64,000 nt of DNA from Euryodendron excelsum (lineage: Eukaryota; Streptophyta; Magnoliopsida; Ericales; Pentaphylacaceae): the NCBI GenBank assembly GCA_033060915.1, contig CM065389.1:11478501-11542500 (forward strand), given 5' to 3'. Position numbers and translations under genes: made by a program. Shown here in pieces: positions 35,505 through 48,300 of the stretch; within the stretch, counting starts at the first letter, position 1; each line of letters begins with the position of its first letter. The notes under the pieces were generated by a model, which worked only from the letters and a program-made list of their open reading frames with translations, did no database searches and was not told where the DNA came from.

Positions 35505-36316
35505 GCAGCAGCATTGTTATGGGGTTTGTGCATGTTAGCAGAGCTTGTATATACAATTGTAAATAGCATGTGAATATAAAAGTAAAAGTTGTAAAACTGA
35601 AGTAAGCATCTCGCGATTTTAAGGGGGGGAAATTTCGATTCTGGAGCGGTTGTGGCGGCGATCTGGTATTAGCTGACGATGTTAGAATAGGGCTGATTAT
35701 TCGCGCACTAGGTCCATCCAAGTCCTCACCAATTTATAAAGCTTATGTTTATCAAACAAGCTCTCGTTCAAAAAACTTTCCAAGAACAGTTACAATTTCA
35801 TTTTCTTTTAACGTTGAAAGGAGTAAACAACCAACGGTAATTCTGTTGATGAACTACCCTAGTTGAGAATAGATTTCAAATTTTTTGTTTTAATTTTTCA
35901 TTTTTTTAACACGTAAACAATGAGAGTTCAAAAACGCCAATCTTTCTACTTTTCTCGTTTTCATATGGAAAACAGTTTTGAGAATTTGGAAAACAATTTA
36001 AAACTACTTCCTCCAAATGGGGTGTTTTCAGAAAACTTGGACGAAAACAGTTAGTCAATCATTTTATATGAATTTGCACTTTTTCTCCAAGGATCATAAA
36101 CGATAAAACAGGTAATTCAAAAGTACTTAATACATTATATTCACAATCAGAACTTGACTTGTGTTGTGAGCCCTTATTCCACATAACTGAACGGAGAAAT
36201 ATAAGGCCCTAAAGCTAGATATTCAAGCTCACAGCAGAACAGGAACAATCCAACTGAACGTGCAATAAACAGAATTCCAGTTCAAGAATAATACCACAGC
36301 AAGTAGTGAATCTAAA
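35505..36316. other. Intergenic, 3' flank of oxidoreductase copy C
   Basis: AT-rich, with no gene recognised. The short minus-strand frame at 35449-35721 overlaps the MITE and matches nothing I know. Confidence 0.5.
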
Positions 36317-39300
36317 TTAACTCACAACCTCGACAGGTTCAAAACCTCTCTCGATTGATGCTTTGACTGAATCCAGAATCAGTTGTGTCTTCCTACTGAG
36401 GGTTGGCCATTTCTTCTCGGGTTTCAGCCCACTTCCGTTTATACCCTGAACCAACCTAGAAAACTCCCTCACCATGCAGGCTTCCTGAGGAAGATCTGTC
36501 ATGACAGTGTGATCACTTGGTATCGGTGCCCAACCTGTCACGAGTTCTGTGAACCAGGATTCTGTCGCTGCAGAAAACGAAGCCTTGCTCTCTTCAAAAG
36601 GAATAACAAAGTCGCGGAGATGCAAAGTTCCCTTTGTTCCAACAGCAGTTACATCCATGGTCAAATTGGAGAGGAACGAGCAATGGAAGGTCGCTATTTT
36701 ACCATCTTCCCAATGTAAAGAGGCTCCACATGACATAATTATCCCCGCTTCATTTAAAACAGGGCCACGCAAAGCTAGTACTATTTTAGGCAGCTCAAAA
36801 TCAGCGGTCCAAAGGATAAACCTGACACAGTACCACCCAACATCGCCAAGAGCACCAAGAGCATCGAGATCCGGCTTCACACGGATGTCATTCTTGAGAA
36901 AATCTGGGTCAGCAGCAAATGTGAAGCAGCTTTTTATCTGTGGGATGTACAAGAGATCATTTTCTAGCAGAGACATAGCAATATAAAAGGAAATATTTTC
37001 TCTTTGGCTGGCTACTAAAAGAAGGTTGGGAGTAAGAGAACTTCTTGAAAATATACTTGTTAAAATTGTTTTTATGCAACTATTTATTTCTTTAATCATC
37101 TGTCAAAGATATTTATAGTTTAAATGCTCACATAACAATGAATAAATCATAATTATAATTATTAATAAATATACAATTTACGCAAAGTGAGATCTAAAAG
37201 AACACCAAAACCACTAACTAGAATCTCAGAAATAATGTTGGTACAATGGAAACACAACAACTCATCAAGAACAAGGCTACTACCCTTGACTTCAACAATT
37301 AGGAGGAGTCCGTGAATTCAATCTCACAAATTAAGGCAAAAGTAGATGGAACATATAATATAAGCCCTGGTAGAAGATGTAAAATATCAATTTCAGGAAA
37401 CGATACAAGATAGTTAAGCAGATAATAATAGATTCTGTGTCTAAAACCATACGTACACTATGCCTTACAAAAAAAAAAAGTTGTGGTCAATTTCAAAAGT
37501 TTCCTTCCCTGTTCTGGTATTTGAAGCTTTAAATACTAAAGGAGCGCTCAATTTTGAGTTTCTAATCATTAATCAAAATCAAACTCCATCTGGAAACCAC
37601 AGTTGCCCAAATTACATCAATAACAATAACAGAGGCACAAGCCTTTGTCCCCGTTAATTTGGAGCTAACTACACTAATCCATTTCCTCCAATTGATTTTA
37701 TTTGAAGTTAACTTTAAGATAATCATAGCCTTTCTTATTGCCTCCAAGCTAACAATTAACGACCCTGTCTTCAAAGGTCTGCAAAGAAAAAAGAACCTTA
37801 AGGAACTTTAACTCATATCTAAGGAGGTCAAATAGAGCATCTGAGTTTGTCACAGAATGTTGTCCCTGTAACCCGTAAGACCTTGATATGATAATCCTAT
37901 GAGAAACTAGCAACAGATGACAATAGATGTGCACCTTTTCCTCATCTTATTCTTTGCAGCAACAGAATTTGATTTTTTCTCTCTCACACAGGAAACAAAA
38001 AGTCATGCATCCACTAGGATCACTTCCAATTACACCTTTTTCTTTACATATGATTTTGCTTACCTCGCCTTCTGCTGTAGCATTATAAACTATAATATTA
38101 GTCTTGCTCCAGCCAGAATAAATCCTGCTCCCTTCATTATTTTAAAAAAATTTAAGTTTACACATATCTTAGATAGGATCCAAATTAAATGAATTTACTG
38201 AAAGATAATAGAACTTGCATCAAAAGGTATCAGTGTATATGTGTACTTTTTATATCTAACTTTTCGGGCTAGGAGAGAGGGAGGTGGGAAGAACAATTTC
38301 CGGTATACAAGTGAGAATTGATTTATTAAACTGTCATGTGACAAGCAGTCTATAAAAAGGGGACGCATTTCATGCCTTTGTCCTGCTCATGACCACTCAC
38401 AATATACAACTCAAAAATTTCAAATTAGAAACTGGATAAAATCAAAGAAACCAATGGAAAGTTTATATCAGTTTAGTGGTTTCTAGAGACAATGGCAGAA
38501 CCATATAGAGATTATTGCTTTGTGGTGGAAAGAGTTGCTTAGATCTGCAGTTTCTCAATATTGGGGGGTGGGGTTTTGAAACCAAAGTTGGATTATAACT
38601 TTGACGATTTCACCACCAAATGCTCCAGAACAAGTAACCAAAGACTCTGGTAAAGCCATTATGTCAAGTGAGCAATCAACAAAATGAAAAGGGCAGATGA
38701 AGAAAGACAGAATCTAGAAGGAAAAAAAAAAAAAAAAAAAAAGAGTTACCAAAAATTTGCATTCTAGGTAACAAGTTCACAGATCCAGAAACATTCTAAA
38801 AATCTCGAAGTAGCTTGGTCTGTTGGTATGGATAATACCATGTGAAGAATCAGCTATACCATCAAACTACATAGGATGCTCAAACGAGCCTGCGATTTCA
38901 AAAATTTTCAAGTATTACCTTCTATGCATAAGGCAGTCTTAGTTCTTGTCATTTGCAGTTTGATTGGTGATTACACTACAGTATCAAAGTATACATTCTC
39001 AAAAGGATTTCTCAAAGGCAATTTGGTTGGTATGCCGAAAATCAAACTGCTAAGTGGATGTCGGTGGAGAATATGTGATCAGCAATGTCATACTTCTTGT
39101 AAATTCTATCATTCATGAGACCTCACTTAACAATAGCTGCAAGATATTGAAGTCGTTAAGAAGTCGATGCCAAATAATCACTCCCACATCTTTCAATTGG
39201 GAAAGTTTCCATGAGACAACTTCTTACCATTCCAACAATTATTCATTTTACGCTCAATCCAACTTCAATAGCTAAAAACTCATCTAATTGGCCTACTATT

Positions 39301-39919
39301 TTGCAAAATTAAAAATCACGAGCAAACGTTAAAAAAACTAAACATTGATGAAACATTTTTAAAAAATCCCTAGATATCAACAAATAAAACAATCAATTTG
39401 GAAAAAACAAATCGTATATACTGACATGTATATGATATCAATTTCCGACCCACATACCGCTTTGAGTTGGCCAAAACGCTGCGAATCGGAGAGGAATTCT
39501 CTCATCTTAGCGGTCCTCGGATGGTGCATCCACATAGTAGAGTCCATGAACTGAACACCATTGGCTTCGCAGGCGGCGACGATCTGGTCGAACTCGGAGA
39601 CGTTGAGGGCGACGGGCTTCTCGAGGAGTAGGTGCTTCTTCTTCTGGGCGGCAAGGACGGCCCAGCGGAGGTGGAGGCTGGTGGGGAGGGGGACGTACAC
39701 GGCGTCGACGTCGGGGTCGTCGAGGACCGCCTCGTAGCTTCCGTATACCTTGGCCGATGGCGGGAAGCCGTTGTCGGCCGCAAATTTTGTGGCCTTGTCG
39801 ATCGAGCGGCTGCCGACGGCGTAAAGGGCTGCGTTAGGGGCGAGCGTGATGGCCCTCGACACCTTGCGTGCTATATCGGCGCAGCCCAAGATTCCAAATC
39901 GGATCGGCGCTTCAGCCAT
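36317..39919 (-). CDS. Gfo/Idh/MocA-family oxidoreductase (copy C), At4g09670-like
   Basis: Predicted NAD(P)-dependent oxidoreductase; the reaction in plants is unknown. Exon 1 is 39919-39458 and exon 2 is 36937-36317, giving 154 plus 206 residues with a phase-0 junction (FGQLKA / IKSCFTF). Motifs: GILGCADIA at 9-17 (dinucleotide loop), SRS at 37-39, YVPLPTSLH, LLLEKPVA with EKP at 100-102, MWMHHPRT, and GALGDVGWYC from residue 182, which supplies the conserved Asp and Tyr. ELPKIV and WPTLSRKTQLILDSV lie near the C-terminus. Length matches Arabidopsis relatives (about 362). No disruption. Exon 1 is much more GC-rich than exon 2, as in copy B. It is divergently arranged with the ABC1 kinase gene, starts 2.55 kb apart. 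The 2520-bp intron has no clear transposon but has a poly-A run near 38720. Confidence 0.94.
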
Positions 39920-42243
39920 TTTTGTCTCCCGGTCTGTTTGACGACAGCGATCACAGAGGGTTAGTGACGATGATGAGTGAAGTGATGTTAGAGTAGCATT
40001 GGTCTATCAACTCTATCCTGTGAATAGTGTAACACATTGACGAAGAAAATGCTGCCATGAGAGCGACCTCACGGAGCCATTTATGAGCTTTCATGTTTAG
40101 ATGCACGCCTTACCGTCCAATAAGTTGACTTGATGGTCAAAATTTTATTAATTTTTTTATCAGCGAAGGGAAAGAATTGATTCTTAATCTGCATAGTCAC
40201 AAATTGTTTGATCAATTCATGCGATTAATTCTAAAATGTAATTTTTAAATAATTTGACACGTGTCAGATTATTTAGCCACCAATAAAAAGATAGCATGAT
40301 GATAAGAACCTGAAGTAAACTTGCTCCTATAAAATATTGTAACTTTTGTCTTTTCTAACTGTTTGTTTTACTTATCTTCATTATCCTTTTGGACGGTCCC
40401 TCCAAAAGTAAATTAACTTATGAAAATTAAAGTCATCAAGCATAAATAAATAAATAAATAAAATCTCTTATCAACTTTGGAGTAAATGTACTAACTCCCC
40501 AGCCTATCAAACAAAAAAAAATATCCAAATCAAATATTTAAGCTAAAATTTGCAACAGAAATTAGAGTTTTTAACGGGTGATTTCCTTCCAATGGTCGTA
40601 TATAAGCCTGATGCATGAATTGAGTCAAACCCGATGAGACCCCACTCAAAAAAGTGTGGTCTTTAACAAGCTTTGGCGACAATTTAATTAGTCTAGGAAC
40701 ATGAATTCCTGAAAACTTAAATTTAAGTCCACATCAAAAGTTTGATAAATTTCTTTGAAATAATTGATGATTCTCTTCAAAATAATCCGTCCAAAGCTGT
40801 GATGATTCTTCATGATTTTTACGTTGCGTATGGATTAAGAATTTGATAAGAAAAAAAAAAAAGATATAAAATTACATTGTATGTTTGATTGTCAAAGAAA
40901 ATAAAAAGTAAAAAAACATAAAAAAAATAAAGAAGTAAAAATTTAAATTTGTTATTTTATTCTCTTTTCATTTTCTTATTTTCTTTTTTCCTTTTGATAA
41001 ATTCGAGTTTCAAATACAATACTAATATTTTACAAAATCCATAGATGAAAGTGCAATTCATTATTATTTTGAAGTTTAGTATGGGACATAAAATAGGACC
41101 AGATCAATGTGGCTAATATCTTCAAGCAGTAAAGGGCACCTCTCATAAACAGCAAAATTTATCATAGTTCTGGAGTTTATAATCTTGAATACTAAGCCCA
41201 GGAGACTACTCAAGCTTTTGTAAAATTTTCAGTTTCCAAATCCATCCAAGTTCATGTTGCCATATGGAGGACGAGGACTATTAAGAGAACAACTCAACCT
41301 ACCCAACTATCATAGTTCTTCAATGAGGTGGGCTGTGGACAGCAAGTGGGGTTCAGCTAACATGGCGCAGACAATTACTGACTGTGTTAGACAGCTGTGA
41401 CTATCTGTAGTAAAATTCTTTTTCAATTACTAACTTTATAACTTAAATTCTTAACAAAGAATGATCTGAATTCATATTCATCGCACGCAAATATAATCTT
41501 TTAGACTATAAATTTAACAATCTTGAAATATAAAATTGGACTGGACTAGTTTTTAGGAGCTTGTTCTGAACTTGGGGAAGAAAAATGAAGAGAAAGAGAA
41601 AATAACAAAAATGTATTGTTTTTTTCCTATTTGATTTTGCAAAAAAAATGAACAATCTGTTTGGAACTTGGAAAAGGGAATAAAAAGAAAGAGAAAGAGA
41701 AAATAAAGGACGAAAAAAGTTTAAATTAGTCTATCTCTTTCTCTCTCTCTTTTCCCTTTATTTTTTTAAATTAAATATAAAAATGATAACAAATAATAAT
41801 TTTTTTTTTCTTTTCTCATTTTTTTCTCTTTTTCAAGTTTCAAATAGGCTGAATAGAAAGTAGAGAGAGAGAGAAACAAAGAGTGAATAATTTTTTTTTC
41901 CTTGTAAGTAATATCAAACAAGAAAAGAACAAAAGTTAAAAAAAATTTCTTCCTTTCCCGTTATTTCTCAACTGCCGAACAGCCAGTAAATATCCAACCA
42001 GTAGTCGAAATGTTCATCCAAACATGAAATTAAGATAATAAATGCCGATGTTACTTGCCCAACTATTGTTAATCCAAGCCTGCATAATCGTATCCCGCAT
42101 GCAAACACGGGTGAAGCGCGAAAAGCATGCTAAACGGTCAAGTCACGAAAACCATGCTCCAAATTCAGTTATTAAAACTTATAGCGGCCAAATATCGCCA
42201 ATTTCACACGCCACTGTTGAATCAACATTCCACACTCTTACCT
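39920..42243. other. Divergent upstream region of copy C and the ABC1 kinase gene
   Basis: No gene. It holds (AAAT)n at about 40446-40462. A MITE-like fold-back at about 41657-41851 has left end CTGTTTGGAACTTGGAAAA; the right end complements to CAGCCTATTTGAAACTTG. A second, larger inverted pair may enclose it (TTGTTCTGAACTTGGGG near 41560 and GAACAGCC near 41980). Confidence 0.5.
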
Positions 42244-42255
42244 TGCCACGTGGCA
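42244..42255. promoter_or_regulatory. Perfect palindromic G-box (TGCCACGTGGCA)
   Basis: A 12-bp palindrome centred on CACGTG, about 220 bp upstream of the ABC1 kinase start. GCCACGTGGC is a strong binding site for plant bZIP and bHLH factors (HY5, PIF and ABF classes) that act in light and ABA responses. Whether it is used here is inference. Confidence 0.7.
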
Positions 42256-42473
42256 TTACCACAGCAACAATAAAACCCAATTAATTAGTAAAACAATAAT
42301 TTAAAAAAATTTGAAAATAAAACGAAATTAAAGATAAAGGTCCGCCCGCTGCCCAAATCTTCACATCCGTCGTAGCCAGCGAATCAATAAGCACCGTAAA
42401 CCTTAAACTCCAAGCCTTTGTGCAATTATATACCTATATACATATCTATATATACACATATATATCGCCACTA

Positions 42474-45225
42474 ATGATTCTCGTCGCACCACCGTGCCCG
42501 CCATTTCCCGCCAATTCAAATCTTAATCGCCGTCTGCGCCGCCGCTTCGGGAGGATTACGGCTGCCAATGGTGTCCACCGAGCGGGAATTCTTCCACCCG
42601 CAGCTGCTGCCGCCAGAGGCGGAGGCGGCGGCGACGTGGATACGTTCACGGAGTACTCTGGATACCTCTTTGAGCTCAGCACTTCGGAGGCGGACTCTTT
42701 GACGGAGTACAACGTGTCCAAGATCGCCTCGATATATCGGAAGAGACCGCTACTAATCCTACGCCGCGTGGTCCAAGTGGGTGCTACTCTAGGCAAATGG
42801 TTCGCTCTTAGATACCTCGATAGCGTCAACGAGAGCTCAGAGCAAATGTTCGAGGTCATTGTTGTTTCTGATTCCAAATTACTATTCAATCATATATCTA
42901 TATGCATATGTATATGTATATATGAATATGTCAGAAATTTTATTTTCTTTTGGTTGGTTGCAGGTTAGGTCTGCAGAGTTGCGGAAAATATTGTTACAAC
43001 TTGGTCCTGTATGTCTGGCTCATTCACTAATCTTTTGTTATCGTTGCCTATCTATTTACTTCTTGACAGTCAAAATTGATCTTCACCCTCATTCTTTTCA
43101 AATTCTATTAGGCAGCCAGTGTTCTTACTGATATTTTAGATGGTACGAATTGGGAATTGAGCTCTTTGAAAGATTATTGTCCTGTATGCGCCACTCTTTT
43201 ACTTTAGACTAATTTCCTTGGAATAAAGATTGTTGGCGAATTTTTTTAAGAGAAAATGATTACTGGTGTTTGGATTTTCTTGCCTGGATAAATCATATTC
43301 CTTTTGCAAATTAACATTTAATCTCAGAATACTTTAATGAAAGATTTGTTTTGAGCCTATAGTCAGCTACATGTCCAGTTACATAGTAAAGTATATCAAA
43401 CACCCATTTACTCACAATGTTTACTTGAGATCATTTGGGAGCCTCCCAAGTGTTTTTAGGACCAAGAGCAGGTACATTATAATGTGGTATATGATAACCG
43501 GGTTGATTACTTCAGCTGCTTCTGAACTTAAAGTAAAACCAATCAACTTTTACTGACTGGTGCGCCACCTGATGGTGAAGCTTGAAAACATTTATTTGAG
43601 CTCTTCATGTGATCTCTAAAGCTACTAGGATGATCTGTCATGCTTCTTCCAAAAAATTCTTCTTTTTTTACTCTTCCCCTTTCCATTTCCAAGAATTATA
43701 CGTGTATTAGTTATTGGCAAGATGTTTCAGTAAATGGACATTACTACACTATGTAAAATTACCCTAGAAAGTTTTTAAAAAATCCAATTTTTTTTCCTAT
43801 AGCTGTACTGTGTGTCACTGGAGCTGTGAATTTGTAACTAGCGAGTCCTTGGAATGCCTGTAGTTCCACGCTACTCTTGTTTCCAGTTAAAGATTGTCGC
43901 ATACCAGGTGTAAAGAGTGTTGAAAAGAACTGTGGGTTTCCTTACTCAAAAGGTCGTTGACAGAAATGTAACATGTACATACAGAATTTCTTCTATAAAT
44001 ATAGACTTATATTTATTCTTTTGTTGTTTATTACTTTTATAAGACCCAGTGCCACCTCATCAATTAAGTTTATAAATTGATGACTGATTAGATTTAATTT
44101 TTATTTTTTTGTTAATCCTTGTTCAATTCATATTTTTTTTCTTTGTTTCTGTTTTTGTAGGCATATGTCAAAATTGCTCAGGCTATCTCATCTCGAGCTG
44201 TAAGTTAAAAATTTTTTTGCCCAATTGCTTTCACTTCTATTTCCCTTTTTTAAGTTAAATTATGTTCCCTATGTGTCTACGTAGCTAATATGTTTAATTC
44301 AATAGAGGGTTGATCTGATTTCTGAATTATATTTCCTGCTGCAATAATATAACCAGTGACAGTCAAGTAAGTGCTGATGCTTTTGATTGTAATATTTTAT
44401 GGGTATGTCAAGAGATGAGTTCTGGAAAATATTTTTTATTTATTGATTGAACTGAAGTCCTAGTTTAATCCCTCACTGGTGAGTGGTGAGTGATCCATGC
44501 ATATATCCGGTGTAAGCATCGATGTCATTGGTCATATATGACCTTTCTCAATATTGATTTGGTATGGTTCAAGATGAAATCATACAATGTTCGGATCACT
44601 AGAAAACATGTGCAACCAATGTGACGAGTCTTGTTCAATTAGTCAATCATAGAGAATTCATCTTGACGTATGAGTTCCAACCTTTGAGTTGTTATTTTTA
44701 TTTTGCTAGGCAACCTTTGAGTTTGAAACCCCAAATGTCAACCACTTCTTCTTTTTTTTTTTTTTCCCTGGAAAAGTAAGTTTTGAACCACTTTGAGATA
44801 TTTGCTGAAGACACCAATTGGCAAGGCATGCTGATTGCTTCAGTGTTGATGTGCTGTAGGTGAACTGTTATATGATTGACTTAAAATTTTCTTCTGTATG
44901 CTTACATGATTTAATTTATGTAAGAATCTAATGCTTTGAATAGGACGAAAATTACATGTCCAAGTGATGCTCGTAGTGTGAGTAGATATTATGTTGCACT
45001 TACCCTTATTGCACAGAGTTTTGATGATTTTTAGAATTTAGCATTGCTATCCCTTTTGGGGCAATTTGTAGATTTCAACTAGTTTAGGTGGAACTTGACG
45101 CAATAATGGACACAATAATCCTATTGTTTGGGAAAATTTTAAAATTCCTATATTTCATTGCAAATTCAATCAACATAAAAAATCAGTATTGAAACCTCTT
45201 GTAAAACTCTAGTTGCTGGAAAAAT

Positions 45226-45303
<78 letters not shown>

Positions 45304-48300
45304 TTGTTGGAATTTAGATCCCAAATTGTGTTGTTAGTTAGATTTATTGCCTACGAAAAAACTGAATTATATTATGTTTTTTTGTTTTCAACCTGCGTAG
45401 GAATGGAAGTGTCTATGACATAATGAGGATATAACCAATTCAATGGATATAACTTTAGATAAGGAAATGAAATAAAAACAATAATAATTTCACATAACTT
45501 GATTCATCTCCTTGTTCTTTATTCCCCTCCTTGATGTACTCAACATATGGACTGATCTTCTTTCCTGTTTGATCTCTTATTCTTCTAATCCCTTATTTTT
45601 ACATCTTTCATTGATTTGGATTCTTTATATTCTCCTCCAATTTATGAAGATGTGATTTCATGATATCAAACTGCCAAGAAGAAGATGGTCTTTGATGGGC
45701 CAGTGAAAAAGTTGGGGCCTTATGAGGCACTTCTCCATGACCAAATTCCTGAAATCCTCATAGCCCAAGCAAGGACTAATTTGGCTAGCAATCTTAAAGT
45801 TTTATGACATGGGAAGGAAAGCTCTACAAGCTGCGAGGGTCACCACAGGCCCGAATCAAGTGGCAGAACTTTTTTATATTTTTAAAATGGATTATCTTTA
45901 ATTTCTTCAATTCTTATCATCAGACAAGTGATTGCTTTAAGTTGAATGCCACCAACAATAACATGATGCTGTTGATGAAAGTGGTGAATGAGCTCAAATA
46001 TGGAAATGGCTTTGGAGGTTACTAGAAAAGAGGTGAAAGTTTGTGGTTTGGTTGTAACAAGTCTTTTGCAATTTTTTTTTTCAAGAAAGGCTAACAGAAT
46101 AGAGGTTAAGGACGAATCAGTAAAGGAATAAACGACATATAATCATGAAGAAGAAAATTTAGGAATAATGTGATGGTTTGGCATCCGGCAAAGGGTGCTT
46201 CTTACTAGCAGAGTGAATATGGTGGAGAAGCTCTATGCAAGAGGATCATCTGCTTTGATACTGTATAGGAAAATGAAATTCTATTTAGATTGCTAGGTTA
46301 TAGCCTAACTAGGAAATGATTTACATAGGATAGAAATGAGAAAAACATGCTCCCTACATCCCATATTCTTTGCCCACTTTCTGATTTTGGGATATCCCAA
46401 AAGCCAAAACAGTTGCCCATTTTGAAAAGTCAAAGTACTTTATCTTGTGATTTACAAAGTCATCCTTTTTTAGTTGAGTGTGAATGCATCTAATAACGTG
46501 AAATAGTGAGATAGTTTTGGAAATTGATTCTCTGTTAGATGACTGTGAACATATCAAATGCTTGTTTGCTAAAGATGTTGCATTTTTATAGTGGACAAAA
46601 AGATGGGACGGAGCATAACTCTTGAATAGGAAATGAATAATTCAAGTTCTTTTGACTTCTCTAACATAAATTGATTAATTTCCTAGTTATTTGAACTACC
46701 TCCTTTGATGTACTCTTTGACAAACAGAGTGCTCTTCTTTTCTATTTAACACATATTGTCTCACACACTTGATCCCTCCCTTGTATATCTCCTCTGCATT
46801 TGTCTTCTCTACAACAATTGGGTTTTTTCAAGTATTGTAGCAATTATATATATATATATATATATTTTTGGAAAGCTTAGTGATTATATTTTGTTACACA
46901 AATCCTGATATTTTTTACGCACTTGAAAACTTTTAAATCCTTATAGGTAGTGAGCACATATATGCTACTCACAACCAGAGCTGTTTGAAATTCTCTTGCT
47001 TGTAATTCATATTTTTCCTGAGGGTTACAATTGAGAAAAGATAACAATAATATTAATGAGCTCACAATCCCATCGGCATATGATATATGAATGCTTTAAA
47101 ATAGGCAAGTCCAACAACACCTCTAGTAGCGAAAACAACTTCCTGCAATGGCTGGTTCAGGCTTCTGGATTAGCCGGAGCAAAGATAACACACGGCAGGT
47201 GGAATGGAAGCCATGGTAAATTTGAGCTAGGTAAAGCCAAACAACCTTTACTTGAAGCTCATGTAGGCCCATAAAAGCTGCCTCCATAAAGAAGCCCCCT
47301 GTTTTTTGTTGATCTTGAGACCATTGAGAGAAGGATTCTCCCATCACTTTCCTATCCTCATCCATGCTTCCTATCCAACCCTTGTGAAAATGTCTAAATA
47401 TAGATACCCACCCAACATAGGGATTATTTTAACAGTCCCATTTTCTTTGTCATGTAGTTACATTCATGGGCATGATTTTTGGAAAATCTTTCTTGTAGGA
47501 CTTGATACCACCTTCATATCTGGACGAGCTTTCACTGTTACAAGATCGAATAGCACCATTTTCGTCTGAAGTTGCTTTTAATACAATAGAACAAGAACTT
47601 GGATTACCAATAGATGAGCTTTTCTCTGAGATCTCACCAGAGCCTGTGGCGGCAGCTTCTCTCGGGCAGGTTTGTAGTTTGTAGTACATCTCTGTTGCTC
47701 TGGATTTGGGAGTTGACATTCTGGTGTTAGTTTGGTGTGTAACATTAAAATTGAAACTCATGCAATTTTCCTTCCTTCTACTTTATTCTTTTGGTATTTT
47801 TCTTTAAAAGGTTTATCAAGCTAGACTTCGCCCTAGCGGAAAGGTTGTAGCTGTCAAAGTGCAGAGGCCTGGAGTTCAAGCTGCAGTTTCCTTGGACATA
47901 TTAATCTTACGGTTTGTTGCGGGTGTGATTAGGAGAGCAGGCAAATTCAACACTGATCTTCAGGTATTGATGCAATATGCAGCTTGCTTAAGGTGCCCAA
48001 CATTTTGTTAGGCTACAAGTGGGGACTGGGATTTCTGCCTCCTGGGGCAGACCTAGACACGCGTCACTTAAAGTGTTATGGAAAAACAAAAATAAAATAA
48101 AAAGCATAAAGAAGTATGATGGTTATAATTATTGATTGGGTGGTGTTTCGTGGGTGCATGAGTGCCCAGTGAGGTATCTGGACATAGTTCTTGAAGTTTC
48201 ATTTGATTGCAAGTTAGCTGCAATTATAAAGATAACTTCCAATTTGCAGGCAGTTGTTGATGAATGGGCATCAAGTCTCTTCCGGGTATGTATTGACCTT

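Noticed and set aside
37017..37099. Upstream in-frame Met extending exon 2 of oxidoreductase copy C
   Set aside because: This is intron sequence ahead of a clear CAG acceptor; the family protein continues from exon 1 at 39458.
42420..42473. An upstream GTG start for the ABC1 kinase
   Set aside because: The extension encodes a (TA)n-derived IYIYTYI stretch. The first ATG, at 42474, gives a sensible transit peptide.
45660..46030. Possible nested gene in ABC1 kinase intron 3
   Set aside because: The frame starting [12 protein letters not shown] is short and matches nothing recognisable; it could be a decayed retroelement.
47123..47365. 80-codon minus-strand frame in intron 3
   Set aside because: No recognisable domain, no splice or promoter support, and it lies opposite the spliced kinase transcript.
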